Positions 41,769 to 50,384 of a stretch of DNA of 64,000 nucleotides are shown here, piece after piece; within the stretch, counting starts at the first letter, position 1; every line of letters begins with the position of its first letter. The translations under genes were made by a program, and so were the position numbers. The stretch covers positions 1 to 64,000 of the forward strand of contig CAKRVB010000003.1 in the NCBI GenBank assembly GCA_934408725.1, given 5' to 3'. This DNA comes from an uncultured Marvinbryantia sp. Lineage in GTDB: Bacteria > Bacillota > Clostridia > Lachnospirales > Lachnospiraceae. The notes beneath the pieces were generated by a model that was given only the letters and a program-made list of their open reading frames with translations, was not told the origin of the DNA and made no database searches.

Positions 41769-41799
41769 AGTATAGCAGAATAAGGATAGCAAAAGGATA
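41769..41799 (-). promoter_or_regulatory. Direct repeat and -10 upstream of the metallopeptidase
   Basis: Minus strand TATCCTT at 41793-41799 and 41782-41788, exactly 11 bases apart, then 7 bases and -10 TATACT (41769-41774). A palindromic TACATATGTA (41759-41768 region) follows. Layout again suggests an OmpR- or SARP-type activator. Confidence 0.45.
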
Positions 41800-41816
41800 A
41801 CAAAATTGCAACATCT

Positions 41817-43127
41817 TTAAAAAATTACATCAATTCTCGTTCCAGATCCCAACTGACTCTGCATATTCAGTTTTGCGCCATGGCACTGAACCACATGCTT
41901 GACAATCGCCAGCCCCAGGCCGGTGCCTCCTGTAGACTTAGAGCGACTCTTATCGACCCGGTAAAATCTTTCAAATACCCGTTCCTGATCTGCCTGGGAG
42001 ATTCCGATTCCGGTATCCTCCACCGTCAAATATACCTGCTCCTCTTCCCGGTTCACCGATACTACCACATTTCCATAAGGCCGATTGTAACGGATCGCAT
42101 TGCTGACCAGATTATACAGCAATTCCTCCATCATTTCCCGGTTCGCCATCATTCTTGTTGGCTTTCCGGTAAGCATCAGCGTTACGTTCTGCTTCTCTGC
42201 ATTAATCTGCAGCATGCTGACACATTTTTCTGCCAGCTCATACAGATCCAATTCTTCCATCGGTACTTCCGTGGACGCATCCAGCTCAGACAGACGAAGA
42301 ATATCATTGATCAGTGTCAGCAGACGATTGGAACTTTTCGAGATCTCTCCTGCAAAACGAATCGTGTCATCCCCACTTGTCATTCCACTGGCAATCAGCT
42401 CTGCATAGCCCGAAATCGCCGTCAGCGGGGTCTTCAGTTCATGAGATACATTGGCTGTGAATTCCTGACGCATCTGAGAACTCTTCACAATGTCCTCATG
42501 CTGCTTGCGAATTGTCTCCATAAACGGTTCCAGCTCCCGGTATGTCACTTCCGCCTCGGTATCATCCATATGGGATGCCATATGCTCAATCGGTTTTAAA
42601 ATACTGCCAGTCAGGAAATGTGTCAGGATCACACTGACCAGAATCAGCGCTGCGGATATCAGTCCCAGTGGCAGGGATAAGGCACTCAGCATACTCCACA
42701 CATTACCAGCTTCTTTGGCCACACGGAGCACCTGTCCATTGTCCAGACGCAATGCAAAATAAAAAGCCGTTTTTTTCATGGTTGCCGAACGGCGCATGAT
42801 TTCCCCTTCTCCATTCTGAAAAGCTTTCTGAATCTCTGGCCGCTGTCCATGGTTATCCAAATCTCCAATGCTGGCATTTGTATCAAACGCAACCGTTCCA
42901 TCCGTATCGATCACGGTGATACGCACATTATCCACTGCTTTCATGGTATAATCTGCCTTTGGATCATCAAAAATTCCGGTATTTTTCAATTCATAGGCAC
43001 AGATCCTTAAGTTCTCCCGCACCTCTTTCTGAAACAGTTCTGAATAGACCATAACAGAAACAATCACTGTAAAAATAATTGCCACCATAGTAATGATGGC
43101 AAATTGAATATTAATTTTCTTTTTCAT
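41817..43127 (-). CDS. phoR: Sensor histidine kinase, PhoR type
   Basis: 436 aa. Membrane helix 1 at about 8-29, an extracytoplasmic PAS-like region to about 140, helix 2 at about 150-173, then HisKA with His229 in SHELKTPLTAISGY, N box LLYNLVSNAIRYNR, G1 DTGIGIS and F/G2 FYRVDKSRSKSTGGTGLGL. Overlaps its response-regulator gene by four bases. Placement directly after a Na/phosphate symporter gene with Pho-box-like promoter supports phosphate sensing as PhoR; the symbol rests on that context. Confidence 0.8.
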   Translation of the reverse strand: MKKKINIQFAIITMVAIIFTVIVSVMVYSELFQKEVRENLRICAYELKNTGIFDDPKADYTMKAVDNVRITVIDTDGTVAFDTNASIGDLDNHGQRPEIQKAFQNGEGEIMRRSATMKKTAFYFALRLDNGQVLRVAKEAGNVWSMLSALSLPLGLISAALILVSVILTHFLTGSILKPIEHMASHMDDTEAEVTYRELEPFMETIRKQHEDIVKSSQMRQEFTANVSHELKTPLTAISGYAELIASGMTSGDDTIRFAGEISKSSNRLLTLINDILRLSELDASTEVPMEELDLYELAEKCVSMLQINAEKQNVTLMLTGKPTRMMANREMMEELLYNLVSNAIRYNRPYGNVVVSVNREEEQVYLTVEDTGIGISQADQERVFERFYRVDKSRSKSTGGTGLGLAIVKHVVQCHGAKLNMQSQLGSGTRIDVIF

Positions 43128-43795
43128 TCGATTCGATACCCCACATTTCGTACAGTCTTAATGTGTTTTCCAGCATCTCCCAGTTTCTGACGCAAAGTCT
43201 TAATATGCATATCCAGTGTACGGGACTCTCCTTCAAAGTCAATTCCCCACACTTTTTCCATAATCGTCTCCCTCGTCATGACAATTCCTGCATTCTGCAG
43301 AAACAGCTTCAAAAGTTCGAATTCCTTATACGTCAGTTCACAGTTTTCTCCATCCAGAGTCACCTGACGCTTTTCACAATCCAGAGTAATATTCTGGAAT
43401 ACCAGCTGTTTTTCTTCTTCATCCTGATTGATACGCCGCAGAATCGCCTTGACTCTGGAGATCAGCTCCATAATTCCAAATGGCTTGGTAATATAATCAT
43501 CTGCCCCGTTATCCAGTCCCTTTACCTTGTCAATCTCAGAAGATTTTGCGGTCACCATGATCACCGGCACACGTCTGGTGTCTGGATTTCGTCTCATTTT
43601 TTTCAATACTTCAATTCCATCGCTGTCAGGGAGCATCACATCCAGAAGTACCAGATCCGGCTTGCGATCCTGTACTCTGCTCCAGAATGTTTTTGCATTT
43701 TCAAAAGTATCCACCAGATACCCACTGTTTTTCAATGCATAGCTCTCGATTTCACTGATATTCTTATCGTCTTCTACGATATAGATTAGTGCCAT
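43124..43795 (-). CDS. phoB: Response regulator, PhoB/PhoP type
   Basis: 223 aa, intact OmpR-family regulator: receiver with acidic EDD (8-10), phospho-acceptor Asp52 (LVLLDVMLP), Thr in MVTAKSS and Lys in ITKPFG; winged helix LTYKEFELLKLFLQNAG and VDMHIKTLRQKLG-like recognition segment (TLDMHIKTLRQKL). ATG at 43795 with AGGGGGAAG; the earlier in-frame start at 43831 would precede the ribosome site. Unlike the orphan regulator at 30990 all activation residues are present. Likely binds the hexamers at 45675-45713. Confidence 0.85.
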   Translation of the reverse strand: MALIYIVEDDKNISEIESYALKNSGYLVDTFENAKTFWSRVQDRKPDLVLLDVMLPDSDGIEVLKKMRRNPDTRRVPVIMVTAKSSEIDKVKGLDNGADDYITKPFGIMELISRVKAILRRINQDEEEKQLVFQNITLDCEKRQVTLDGENCELTYKEFELLKLFLQNAGIVMTRETIMEKVWGIDFEGESRTLDMHIKTLRQKLGDAGKHIKTVRNVGYRIE

Positions 43796-43846
43796 TATTC
43801 TTCCCCCTGTCCGTGCCATGGTCTGGTACATTAGTTCCTATATTTT

Positions 43847-45613
43847 TTACATCTGTGGAAGCATATAAAGTTCTCTATATTTTTCTCTCTGCTGTCTGAA
43901 TTCTTCATGATCGCGAATCTCAGTAGAGTAAGCATGTGGATCATATTCACTCTCATGCTGCTGTACCTGATAAGCTGAAATATTGGAGCAATGATCGGAA
44001 ATTCGTTCCATATCGGTACAGATATCGGACAGAATGAATCCCAGCTGAATCGTACACTGTCCTTCCTGCAGTCTTCGCACATGGCGGTCTCTTACCTGAA
44101 TATTGATGTCATCGATCACATCTTCCAGAGGCTCCACCTTTTTGGCTTCACTGATATTATCTGTTACAAATGCCGAAAATGCAGTATCTACGATATCTTT
44201 TATCGCGGAACGGAACACCGACACTTCTGCTTCTGCCTGCTCGGAAAAATGCAGATTTTTTTCCTGCATTTCTTTTGCGGAGCGCATCAGACTGACTGCA
44301 TGATCAGAAATTCGTTCAAAGTCTCCAATACAGTGAAGCAGCATTGTCAGACTTCGGCTGTCTGTATCAGACAAATTTTTGCTGCTCAGCTGCACCAGAT
44401 AGGAACCAATCTGATCTTCATAGTGATCTACGGTTTCCTCCAGTGCTGTTACCTGAGCTTCTTTTTTCTCATCGTATGTTTCAAACAGATCCAGTGCGGA
44501 TAACAGAGATTCTCTGGACAGATACGCCATACGTTTTGCTGCCACATAAGAATATTCTGCTGCCAGTGCCGGACGTTCCAGGAAACGTTCGTCCAGTACC
44601 GGAATCTGCATTTCGTCTGTCTTCTCTGTTTTTTTCTCGTGCTTTCCAACTGTCAGCTGTGCCAGTTTTACCAGCTGATCGCCAAACGGCAATAAGAGCG
44701 CTGTGGTAAAGATGTTAAACACACTATGAATAATCGCAATGTTAGCCGGTCCAATGGCATCTGTCAGAAAATCAAATCGTACAAATGCATTGATTCCGTA
44801 AAATAATACCAGACAGACAATCGTACCGATCATGTTAAAATACAGATGAATCGCTGCTGCACGTTTTGCATTTTTTGTAGCTCCGATCGCAGACATAATA
44901 GCAGTAATACAGGTACCTATATTTTGTCCCATAATGATCGGAATCGCAAGTCCATAGGTGACAGTTCCTGTTGCACACAGCGCCTGAAGAATACCTACCG
45001 ATGCCGATGAGCTCTGAATCACCGCTGTGATAATCATACCTGCCAGCACTCCTGCTACCGGATTGGCAAATTTCACCAGAATTTCTCCGAACTCCGGTAC
45101 CTCAGCCAGCGGTTCCACCGCACTGCTCATTGCGGTCATTCCGGACATCAGAATTGCGAAACCAACCATAATGGTTGCCACATTTTTCTTTTTTTCATTT
45201 TTGGAAAGCATCAGAATAAATGCTCCAATAATGGCCAGAATCGGTGCAAATGAAGTCGGTTTTAACATTTGCAGCCAGATATTGTTTCCCTGGATTCCCG
45301 TCAGGCTGAGAATCCAGGAGGTAGCTGTCGTACCGATATTCGCACCCATGATCAGTCCGACTGCCTGAGTCAGCTTCATGATACCAGCATTTACAAAACC
45401 AACCACCATAACTGTTGTTGCCGAGGAAGACTGTATCACAGCCGTCACACCGGCACCAAGCAGTACTGCCTTCACCCGACTGTTGGTCAGCTTCTCCAGA
45501 ATCTTTTCCATTTTACCACCGGATGCCCTGGATAATCCATCTCCCAGCATAGACATTCCATACAGGAAAAACGCCAGACCTCCTAAAAAAGCAATCGCAG
45601 AAAATATATCCAT
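43847..45613 (-). CDS. Na/phosphate cotransporter with PhoU-like tail (NptA/YjbB type)
   Basis: 588 aa. Two inverted repeats in the membrane domain each carry the symporter signature: VIQSSSATTVMVVGFVNAG near 60 and AVIQSSSASVGILQA near 200, plus GANIGTT and GQNIGTC. After about nine helices (to about 310) comes a cytosolic helical PhoU-like domain (LLHCIGDFERISDHAVSL, SDICTDMERISDHCSNI). It moves phosphate with Na+. First gene of an operon with phoB and phoR, behind four Pho-box-like hexamers. Confidence 0.9.
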   Translation of the reverse strand: MDIFSAIAFLGGLAFFLYGMSMLGDGLSRASGGKMEKILEKLTNSRVKAVLLGAGVTAVIQSSSATTVMVVGFVNAGIMKLTQAVGLIMGANIGTTATSWILSLTGIQGNNIWLQMLKPTSFAPILAIIGAFILMLSKNEKKKNVATIMVGFAILMSGMTAMSSAVEPLAEVPEFGEILVKFANPVAGVLAGMIITAVIQSSSASVGILQALCATGTVTYGLAIPIIMGQNIGTCITAIMSAIGATKNAKRAAAIHLYFNMIGTIVCLVLFYGINAFVRFDFLTDAIGPANIAIIHSVFNIFTTALLLPFGDQLVKLAQLTVGKHEKKTEKTDEMQIPVLDERFLERPALAAEYSYVAAKRMAYLSRESLLSALDLFETYDEKKEAQVTALEETVDHYEDQIGSYLVQLSSKNLSDTDSRSLTMLLHCIGDFERISDHAVSLMRSAKEMQEKNLHFSEQAEAEVSVFRSAIKDIVDTAFSAFVTDNISEAKKVEPLEDVIDDINIQVRDRHVRRLQEGQCTIQLGFILSDICTDMERISDHCSNISAYQVQQHESEYDPHAYSTEIRDHEEFRQQREKYRELYMLPQM

Positions 45614-45674
45614 CTCATAACTCCTTTACTTTTCATGTTCTATATCCATAGTTATCGTTACTGTAACATGGCTT

Positions 45675-45713
45675 TGTAAAGTTTATGAGTTGTGAATGTA
45701 AAATCTATGTAAA
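45675..45713 (-). promoter_or_regulatory. Four Pho-box-like hexamers at exact 11-base spacing
   Basis: Minus-strand hexamers TTTACA (45708-45713), TTTACA (45697-45702), AACTCA (45686-45691) and TTTACA (45675-45680). This fits the Gram-positive PhoP pattern TT(A/C/T)A(C/T)A with about five-base spacers. A possible -10 TACAGT starts 9 bases downstream. Confidence 0.65.
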
Positions 45714-45726
45714 GTTTGCAGAACGG

Positions 45727-46338
45727 TTACGATGCTTTTCTCATTTTCCACTTGCAGTAAATAACTGCAGTCAACGTGCTGCATGCGGTCGCCAGCAGTG
45801 CCGGTCCTACGATTGTCTCCGGGTTACTGCTTCCATACTGGCTGCGCCAGGCGATCATATTTACCGGGATCAGCTGTAAGGATGAGATATTCAGTATCAA
45901 AAAGGTACACATCTCATTACTGGCTGTTCCCCTGGGCCGCTTCCTGCCAGCTCCTCTTCCATTTCTTCGTTCCTCTTCGATCTGTTCCAGTGCCTTCATA
46001 GCCTCCAGACCAGCAGGTGTAGCAGCCCCTCCCAGCCCCAGCATATTGGCAATCATATTCAGACTGATATATTCCTGCGCTCTGTGACCATCCGGAATAT
46101 CCGGAAATAAAAATCGAATAACTGGCCGGATACTACGAGTCAGCCTATCTACCAGGCCACAATCCTGTGCAATCTCCATCAGTCCCGTCCAAAAAGCCAG
46201 AACCCCGGCCATACCTATTCCCAGCTGTACAGCTTCCTTCGCTGATGACAGAATTGCCTCTGTTACAGCCTCAAGATTTCCAGAAAATGCAGCATAGATC
46301 ATGCCGCCGATCAACATCCCTGCCCATAGTAAATCCAT
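45727..46338 (-). CDS. spmA: Spore maturation protein A
   Basis: 203-aa membrane protein with nucleoside-recognition (Gate) domain: FSGNLEAVTEAILSSAKEAV, GIGMAGVLAFWTGLMEIAQ, FPDIPDGHRAQEYISLNMIANMLGLGGAATPAGL, MCTFLILNISSLQLIPVN. In B. subtilis spmA and spmB together help dehydrate the spore core. ATG at 46338 (MDLLWAGM) fits other SpmA starts better than 46353. No spmB follows; the phosphate symporter promoter comes next, so the gene stands alone here. Supports a spore-forming host lineage. Confidence 0.85.
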   Translation of the reverse strand: MDLLWAGMLIGGMIYAAFSGNLEAVTEAILSSAKEAVQLGIGMAGVLAFWTGLMEIAQDCGLVDRLTRSIRPVIRFLFPDIPDGHRAQEYISLNMIANMLGLGGAATPAGLEAMKALEQIEEERRNGRGAGRKRPRGTASNEMCTFLILNISSLQLIPVNMIAWRSQYGSSNPETIVGPALLATACSTLTAVIYCKWKMRKAS

Positions 46339-46470
46339 AAACCATTCTTCCATTCTGCATGCTTTTTACAAGTTTATGGTTTTACACATTTTTCGATGCC
46401 TGAATTTACAACTTCTATTTTCCTGACAACTGCTGTCTGCCATTTTGGTATTTTTCTCTTTTTTATGACA

Positions 46471-47547
46471 TTACAGCTTCCGCCCCAGCATATCTGGATT
46501 GGTTGCATAGGCCAGAGCCGTTTCTCTCGTAATCCGCCCTTCTTTATAATACTTCAACAGACAGGCATCCATAGACATCAACTGGGTCTGATTGGATGAA
46601 TAGATCACCCCGTCAATCTGATGCACCTTATTTTCCCGGATCATGTTCCGGATCGCCGGTGTCATTACCATAATCTCAAATGCCGGAATCTGTTTTCCTT
46701 CCACATCCGGAATCAATTGCTGAGACACGATAGCCTGCAGCACCGATGCCAGCTGGATCGTGATCTGTCTCTGCTGATTCGCTGGGAATACATCAATGAT
46801 ACGATCCACGGTATTGGCTGCTCCCAGGGTGTGCAGAGTGGAAAAAATCAGATGTCCGGTTTCTGCTGCCGTCATGACAGTATTGATCGTTTCATAGTCT
46901 CGCATCTCTCCCAGAAGAATGACATCCGGGCTCTGACGCAGTGCCGCACGAAGTGCGGTAATATAGCTCTCCGTATCTGTCACTACCTCTCTCTGGCTGA
47001 CAATACTTTTGTCATGACGATGTACGAATTCCAGAGGATCCTCCAGTGTAATGATATGTTCTGCTCTGGTATGATTGATATGATCAATCATACAGGCAAG
47101 GGTTGTGGACTTGCCACTGCCCGCCGTTCCGGTTACCAGCACCAGGCCATTGTTGAAATCTGCCAGATGGATGACCTCATCCGGAATTCCCAGCTTCTTT
47201 GGATCCGGCAGCTGAAATGCAATTACTCGAATAACGGCTGCCAGTGATCCTCTCTGTTTATAAGTGCTGACACGAAATCTGGACAGCCCGGGAAGGGAAA
47301 ATGAAAAGTCATCATCTCCGCTGATCAGCAGCTTATCCATAGAACGTTTTCCGGCCAGCTCATAGATACCATAAATTACCTCACTGGTCTCATCCGGCAT
47401 CATCATCTGCTCTCCGACCGTTACCATCTCTCCATTTATTTTGCAGGTCAGGGCACGCCCTGCTACAATAAAAATATCCGATGCCTGCCGGTCAATGGCA
47501 TTTTTCATAATCTGCCTTACTTTTTCGATGATCTCTTCTATATTCAT
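46471..47547 (-). CDS. pilT: Type IV pilus retraction ATPase
   Basis: 358 aa hexameric motor of the GspE/PilT family. Walker A GTAGSGKST, Asp box TLEDPLEFVH, Walker B ILLGEMRD, His box GHLIFSTLHT and, decisively, the PilT-specific AIRNMIRENK near the C-terminus. ATG at 47547 has GGAGG upstream; in-frame starts further upstream lie in the preceding gene. Last gene of the pilus cluster. No extension ATPase (PilB) or prepilin peptidase is in the window, so either they are elsewhere or this protein serves as the only motor. Confidence 0.92.
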   Translation of the reverse strand: MNIEEIIEKVRQIMKNAIDRQASDIFIVAGRALTCKINGEMVTVGEQMMMPDETSEVIYGIYELAGKRSMDKLLISGDDDFSFSLPGLSRFRVSTYKQRGSLAAVIRVIAFQLPDPKKLGIPDEVIHLADFNNGLVLVTGTAGSGKSTTLACMIDHINHTRAEHIITLEDPLEFVHRHDKSIVSQREVVTDTESYITALRAALRQSPDVILLGEMRDYETINTVMTAAETGHLIFSTLHTLGAANTVDRIIDVFPANQQRQITIQLASVLQAIVSQQLIPDVEGKQIPAFEIMVMTPAIRNMIRENKVHQIDGVIYSSNQTQLMSMDACLLKYYKEGRITRETALAYATNPDMLGRKL

Positions 47548-47581
47548 AGGCTCTGCCTGTCCTCCGTTTTTCTCTGTCACA

Positions 47582-48073
47582 TTATTTCTTCTGTAATACC
47601 GGCAGTCCGGTATCTCCATTCCATTCTTCTGTCTGCTCTGCCTCCCAGCTCAGGATCTGCACATAAGCCTCTTCTTTTTCCGGTTCTGTGATCTGAAGCT
47701 CCACCCGCAGCTGCTGTGTCTCATTGATTGGTTCTGTGTATACGCAAAGCAATCCCTGGCCATTCTCCATCTCTGTAACAGTCAGATCCTGCTCCTGCCG
47801 CAATACCGTCTGTGCCCCTTGCAGATAAGATGCTTTCTTATCAGTTTCATTATATTGTCTTGCCAGAACAGCGTCAATCGCCTTTAATCGTTCACTGGCT
47901 CTGCTCTGCGCCTGGTAATAAGCCTTTGTCCTGTCTGCTACTTTCTGACTCATCTCCAGATCTGCCCTGGCCGTGGAAAGCGAAAGCGCAGAAAATACGA
48001 TCAGACAGAGCATCACAAATACCAGAAGTATCGTAGACAGTCCTGCTCCTGTAAATCCTCTTTTTCTACTCAT
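47582..48073 (-). CDS. Pilus-associated single-pass membrane protein (PilX/minor pilin-like)
   Basis: 163 aa. Positively charged MSRKRGFTGAGLS then a hydrophobic helix (about 15-35) and an alpha-helical spine, followed by a beta-rich tail ending ILSWEAEQTEEWNG. It has a pilin-like shape but no Glu at +5. ATG at 48073 sits inside the end of the previous pilin gene (8-base overlap) with GGAGGAAG upstream. By position it is a minor pilin or assembly factor; specific role unknown. Confidence 0.65.
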   Translation of the reverse strand: MSRKRGFTGAGLSTILLVFVMLCLIVFSALSLSTARADLEMSQKVADRTKAYYQAQSRASERLKAIDAVLARQYNETDKKASYLQGAQTVLRQEQDLTVTEMENGQGLLCVYTEPINETQQLRVELQITEPEKEEAYVQILSWEAEQTEEWNGDTGLPVLQKK

Positions 48074-48479
48074 CGCTTCCTCCTGCCTGTGTATCTGCCT
48101 CACCTGGACAATACACTTCTGTCTCTAACCGATAGAGCACCGTTTTCTTTTCGCTGTCCGCTACTGTAACCTGAATCTGCCGCATCTGCTCCTGCACCTG
48201 TACCCTTAGATCCGCCTGATAGACTGCCTTTGCCTCCTCGCAAGTCTCTCCCTGACCATCGTAATACCAGGTTTTACTCTCTGCACTTCGTCCACTGTTC
48301 TCTTCCGTCAGGTTCTGGGCAATGCTCACGGCCTGATCCAGTCTTTCTGCCTGCTTACTCAGGCTGTGTGCCCTGGCAAAGATCTGCACGCATCCTGATG
48401 CCGCAATGGCAAAAAAAGCAATGGAGATCATCAACTCCAGTAAAAATAATCCTGATCCGGATGTTTTTATTTTTTTCAT
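48066..48479 (-). CDS. Type IV prepilin-like protein
   Basis: 137 aa. The N-terminus MKKIKTSGSG then LFLLELMISIAFFAIA is a class III prepilin signal: cleavage after Gly10 leaves Glu at mature position 5. The spine helix is followed by a small beta domain with two Cys. Probably a minor pilin. Overlaps the preceding gene by four bases and the next by eight, showing tight translational coupling. A prepilin peptidase must be supplied from elsewhere. Confidence 0.8.
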   Translation of the reverse strand: MKKIKTSGSGLFLLELMISIAFFAIAASGCVQIFARAHSLSKQAERLDQAVSIAQNLTEENSGRSAESKTWYYDGQGETCEEAKAVYQADLRVQVQEQMRQIQVTVADSEKKTVLYRLETEVYCPGEADTQAGGSDE

Positions 48480-48955
48480 AGGCTGTTACTCCTTTTCCGA
48501 ATCAGGAATCTGTGCATCTTTCCCTGTTCCGTCTGAAAACCAATATTCAGATATCCGTCTCCTTCTTCTTCAAATGTGAGATTCTGCATCTCCAGAAGTG
48601 CCGTTCCATCCTGCAGTTTCGGTTCTTTTTCTGCAGAAATAAACAGTTCTTTCAGCATTCCTTCATCTGCATAGATATAAGTCACATATTTTTTCCCTTT
48701 GATCTGCTCTGTGATCTGCAGGGCCTGCTGCCCTTCCACTTCACCGATCTGGATCGCATCTGCTCTGTCATTTTGCCGGATTTTTTCCCGCAGATAGCTC
48801 TCCGCCGTCCGCTGGATCTGATGCTGCTGCATCCCGGATGTCACTGTCCGATACACCGTAGCTCCAAGAGATGCAAATAAAAGCAACGCTATGGCATATA
48901 CCAAAAATGTTACCAGAATAAACAGATCCTCTATAGAATGTTTTCGCTCCTTCAT
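48476..48955 (-). CDS. Pilus-cluster membrane protein (DUF4860-like)
   Basis: 159 aa: short charged N-terminus MKERKHSIEDLF, one hydrophobic helix (about 12-34), then an amphipathic helix and beta-rich domain. It has the overall form of a pseudopilin without the canonical Gly/Glu processing site. ATG at 48955 is preferred because GAGG lies ten bases upstream; an ATG at 48964 would put that site too close. Found in the same order in other Lachnospiraceae pilus clusters as I recall; function unknown. Confidence 0.65.
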   Translation of the reverse strand: MKERKHSIEDLFILVTFLVYAIALLLFASLGATVYRTVTSGMQQHQIQRTAESYLREKIRQNDRADAIQIGEVEGQQALQITEQIKGKKYVTYIYADEGMLKELFISAEKEPKLQDGTALLEMQNLTFEEEGDGYLNIGFQTEQGKMHRFLIRKRSNSL

Positions 48956-48979
48956 ATTATGCATGCCTCACTTTCGCCC

Positions 48980-49315
48980 TCAGGCACCCTGTTTCTCCAT
49001 CACCGTTACATCCGGCATCAGATTAGATCCCAGCGCCTCATAGTTCACAATATAGCGGTCTTCATTATAAGTCAGCCCATAATGTTCCTTCAGGTACTCC
49101 AGACTTTCCGGATATACTCCTTCCAGTGCATAACAGGCCACGATATCCCGATGTATCGCTTCTTCCAGACTCTTTTTTTCCTGCGCCCTGGTGCGGACAG
49201 CCGTCACGGTAATGCCATTCCAGACACAGCCGACCACCAGCACGGCCAGAAGAATCGGCAAAACTCCCGTTTTCTGTTTTCCAGTTTTCTCCTGTTTTTT
49301 CTGAAATCGATTCAT
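48980..49315 (-). CDS. Small pseudopilin-like membrane protein
   Basis: 111 aa. Lys/Gln-rich N-terminus, one membrane helix (TGVLPILLAVLVVGCVW, about 16-33), helical spine, then YALEGVYPESLEYLKEHYGLTY, similar to the YP-x-SL-x-L motif of GspG-type major pseudopilins, and a beta tail. No processing site with Glu at +5. Lies 19 bases after the pilC gene. Probably a structural pilin of this system. Confidence 0.65.
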   Translation of the reverse strand: MNRFQKKQEKTGKQKTGVLPILLAVLVVGCVWNGITVTAVRTRAQEKKSLEEAIHRDIVACYALEGVYPESLEYLKEHYGLTYNEDRYIVNYEALGSNLMPDVTVMEKQGA

Positions 49316-49334
49316 TGCTTCTTTTCCCTTCTGA

Positions 49335-50372
49335 TCAGCCCAGATTCGACATGATATTCATCAGCGGCAGCATCACAGAGATCAGAATCAGTCCCACCAG
49401 AACTGACAGTACTGCCACAAGAGTTGGTTCTACTACTGCCACTTTCTGTTCCAGGCTCTGCACCACTGCTTCCCCATATTCTCCGGCAATCTTAGACATG
49501 ACCTGATCCACTGATCCGGTACGGATCCCCACAGAAATCATTTTTCCATACAGTCCTGAAAAAATGCCACTTTTCGTCAGAGCCTGATCAAATCCTTCCC
49601 CCTCTGCCATCAGAAAACGGCACTGATCGATCCGCTTTTTCATCGTTTCCTGGGTGATCAGTTTTTCTGTCATCTCCAGGCTCTGATCCAGATCCAGCCC
49701 ACTGAACATACAGAGACTTAAGCCTTCTGCCACCCGTGAGCAGGCGATCTTTTCTGCTGTTTTTCCCAGAAATCCAGATCGGTCCATCCATTTTCGAAAT
49801 GCCAGCCGTCCTTTTTCCGTGGCAGACAGCCAGACAATACCAGTTACCAGAAGAATCAGAATGCCCACAAACACCATACTGTAACGGCTAAGCAGCATCC
49901 CCATATGTAAAATCCCGGCCGAGACACCAGTCAGTCCGCCGCCCAGCTGCTGTAATACCTGATGAAATACCGGCATGACACGAACCACCAGAATCAGTAT
50001 CACTACTGTCAGCATCCCCAGCATCACAGCCGGATAGAACAATGCACTCTTGATAGTATCCATCAGATCCCGTTCCCGCTCGTAATGAAGGGCCAGGCCG
50101 TCCATCACTTCATCCAGCCGTCCAGTCTGTTCCCCGATCTCTGTCATACTGCAGACATATTCCGGAAATACCTTCGTCTCTTTCATAGATTCCGCCAGAT
50201 TGCCGGTCTGCTCCATCTGTTCATACAACACATCCAGGATTCTTTTTCCCTCTTCATCTGGAAGATCCTCCCGCATAATTGCCAGACCTTCAATGGCTGA
50301 GATACCTGCATGAAGAATCATCGCCATCTGGCTGCAAAAAGACATCAGTTCCTCGTTACTCAGTGATTTCAT
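49335..50372 (-). CDS. pilC: Type IV pilus/type II secretion inner-membrane platform protein
   Basis: 345 aa, two T2SSF domains (LMSFCSQMAMILHAGISAIEGL and ACSRVAEGLSLCMFSGLDLDQSL) separated by three membrane helices, with SALFYPAVMLGMLTVVILILV after the first and VVEPTLVAVLSVLVGLILISVMLPL at the C-terminus. Shorter at the N-terminus than Gram-negative PilC but normal for Firmicutes. It anchors the motor ATPase and pilins. Starts 12 bases after the RsmI-fusion gene ends, so it is probably transcribed from the same long operon. Confidence 0.9.
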   Translation of the reverse strand: MKSLSNEELMSFCSQMAMILHAGISAIEGLAIMREDLPDEEGKRILDVLYEQMEQTGNLAESMKETKVFPEYVCSMTEIGEQTGRLDEVMDGLALHYERERDLMDTIKSALFYPAVMLGMLTVVILILVVRVMPVFHQVLQQLGGGLTGVSAGILHMGMLLSRYSMVFVGILILLVTGIVWLSATEKGRLAFRKWMDRSGFLGKTAEKIACSRVAEGLSLCMFSGLDLDQSLEMTEKLITQETMKKRIDQCRFLMAEGEGFDQALTKSGIFSGLYGKMISVGIRTGSVDQVMSKIAGEYGEAVVQSLEQKVAVVEPTLVAVLSVLVGLILISVMLPLMNIMSNLG

Positions 50373-50384
50373 ATTACCCTCCCA

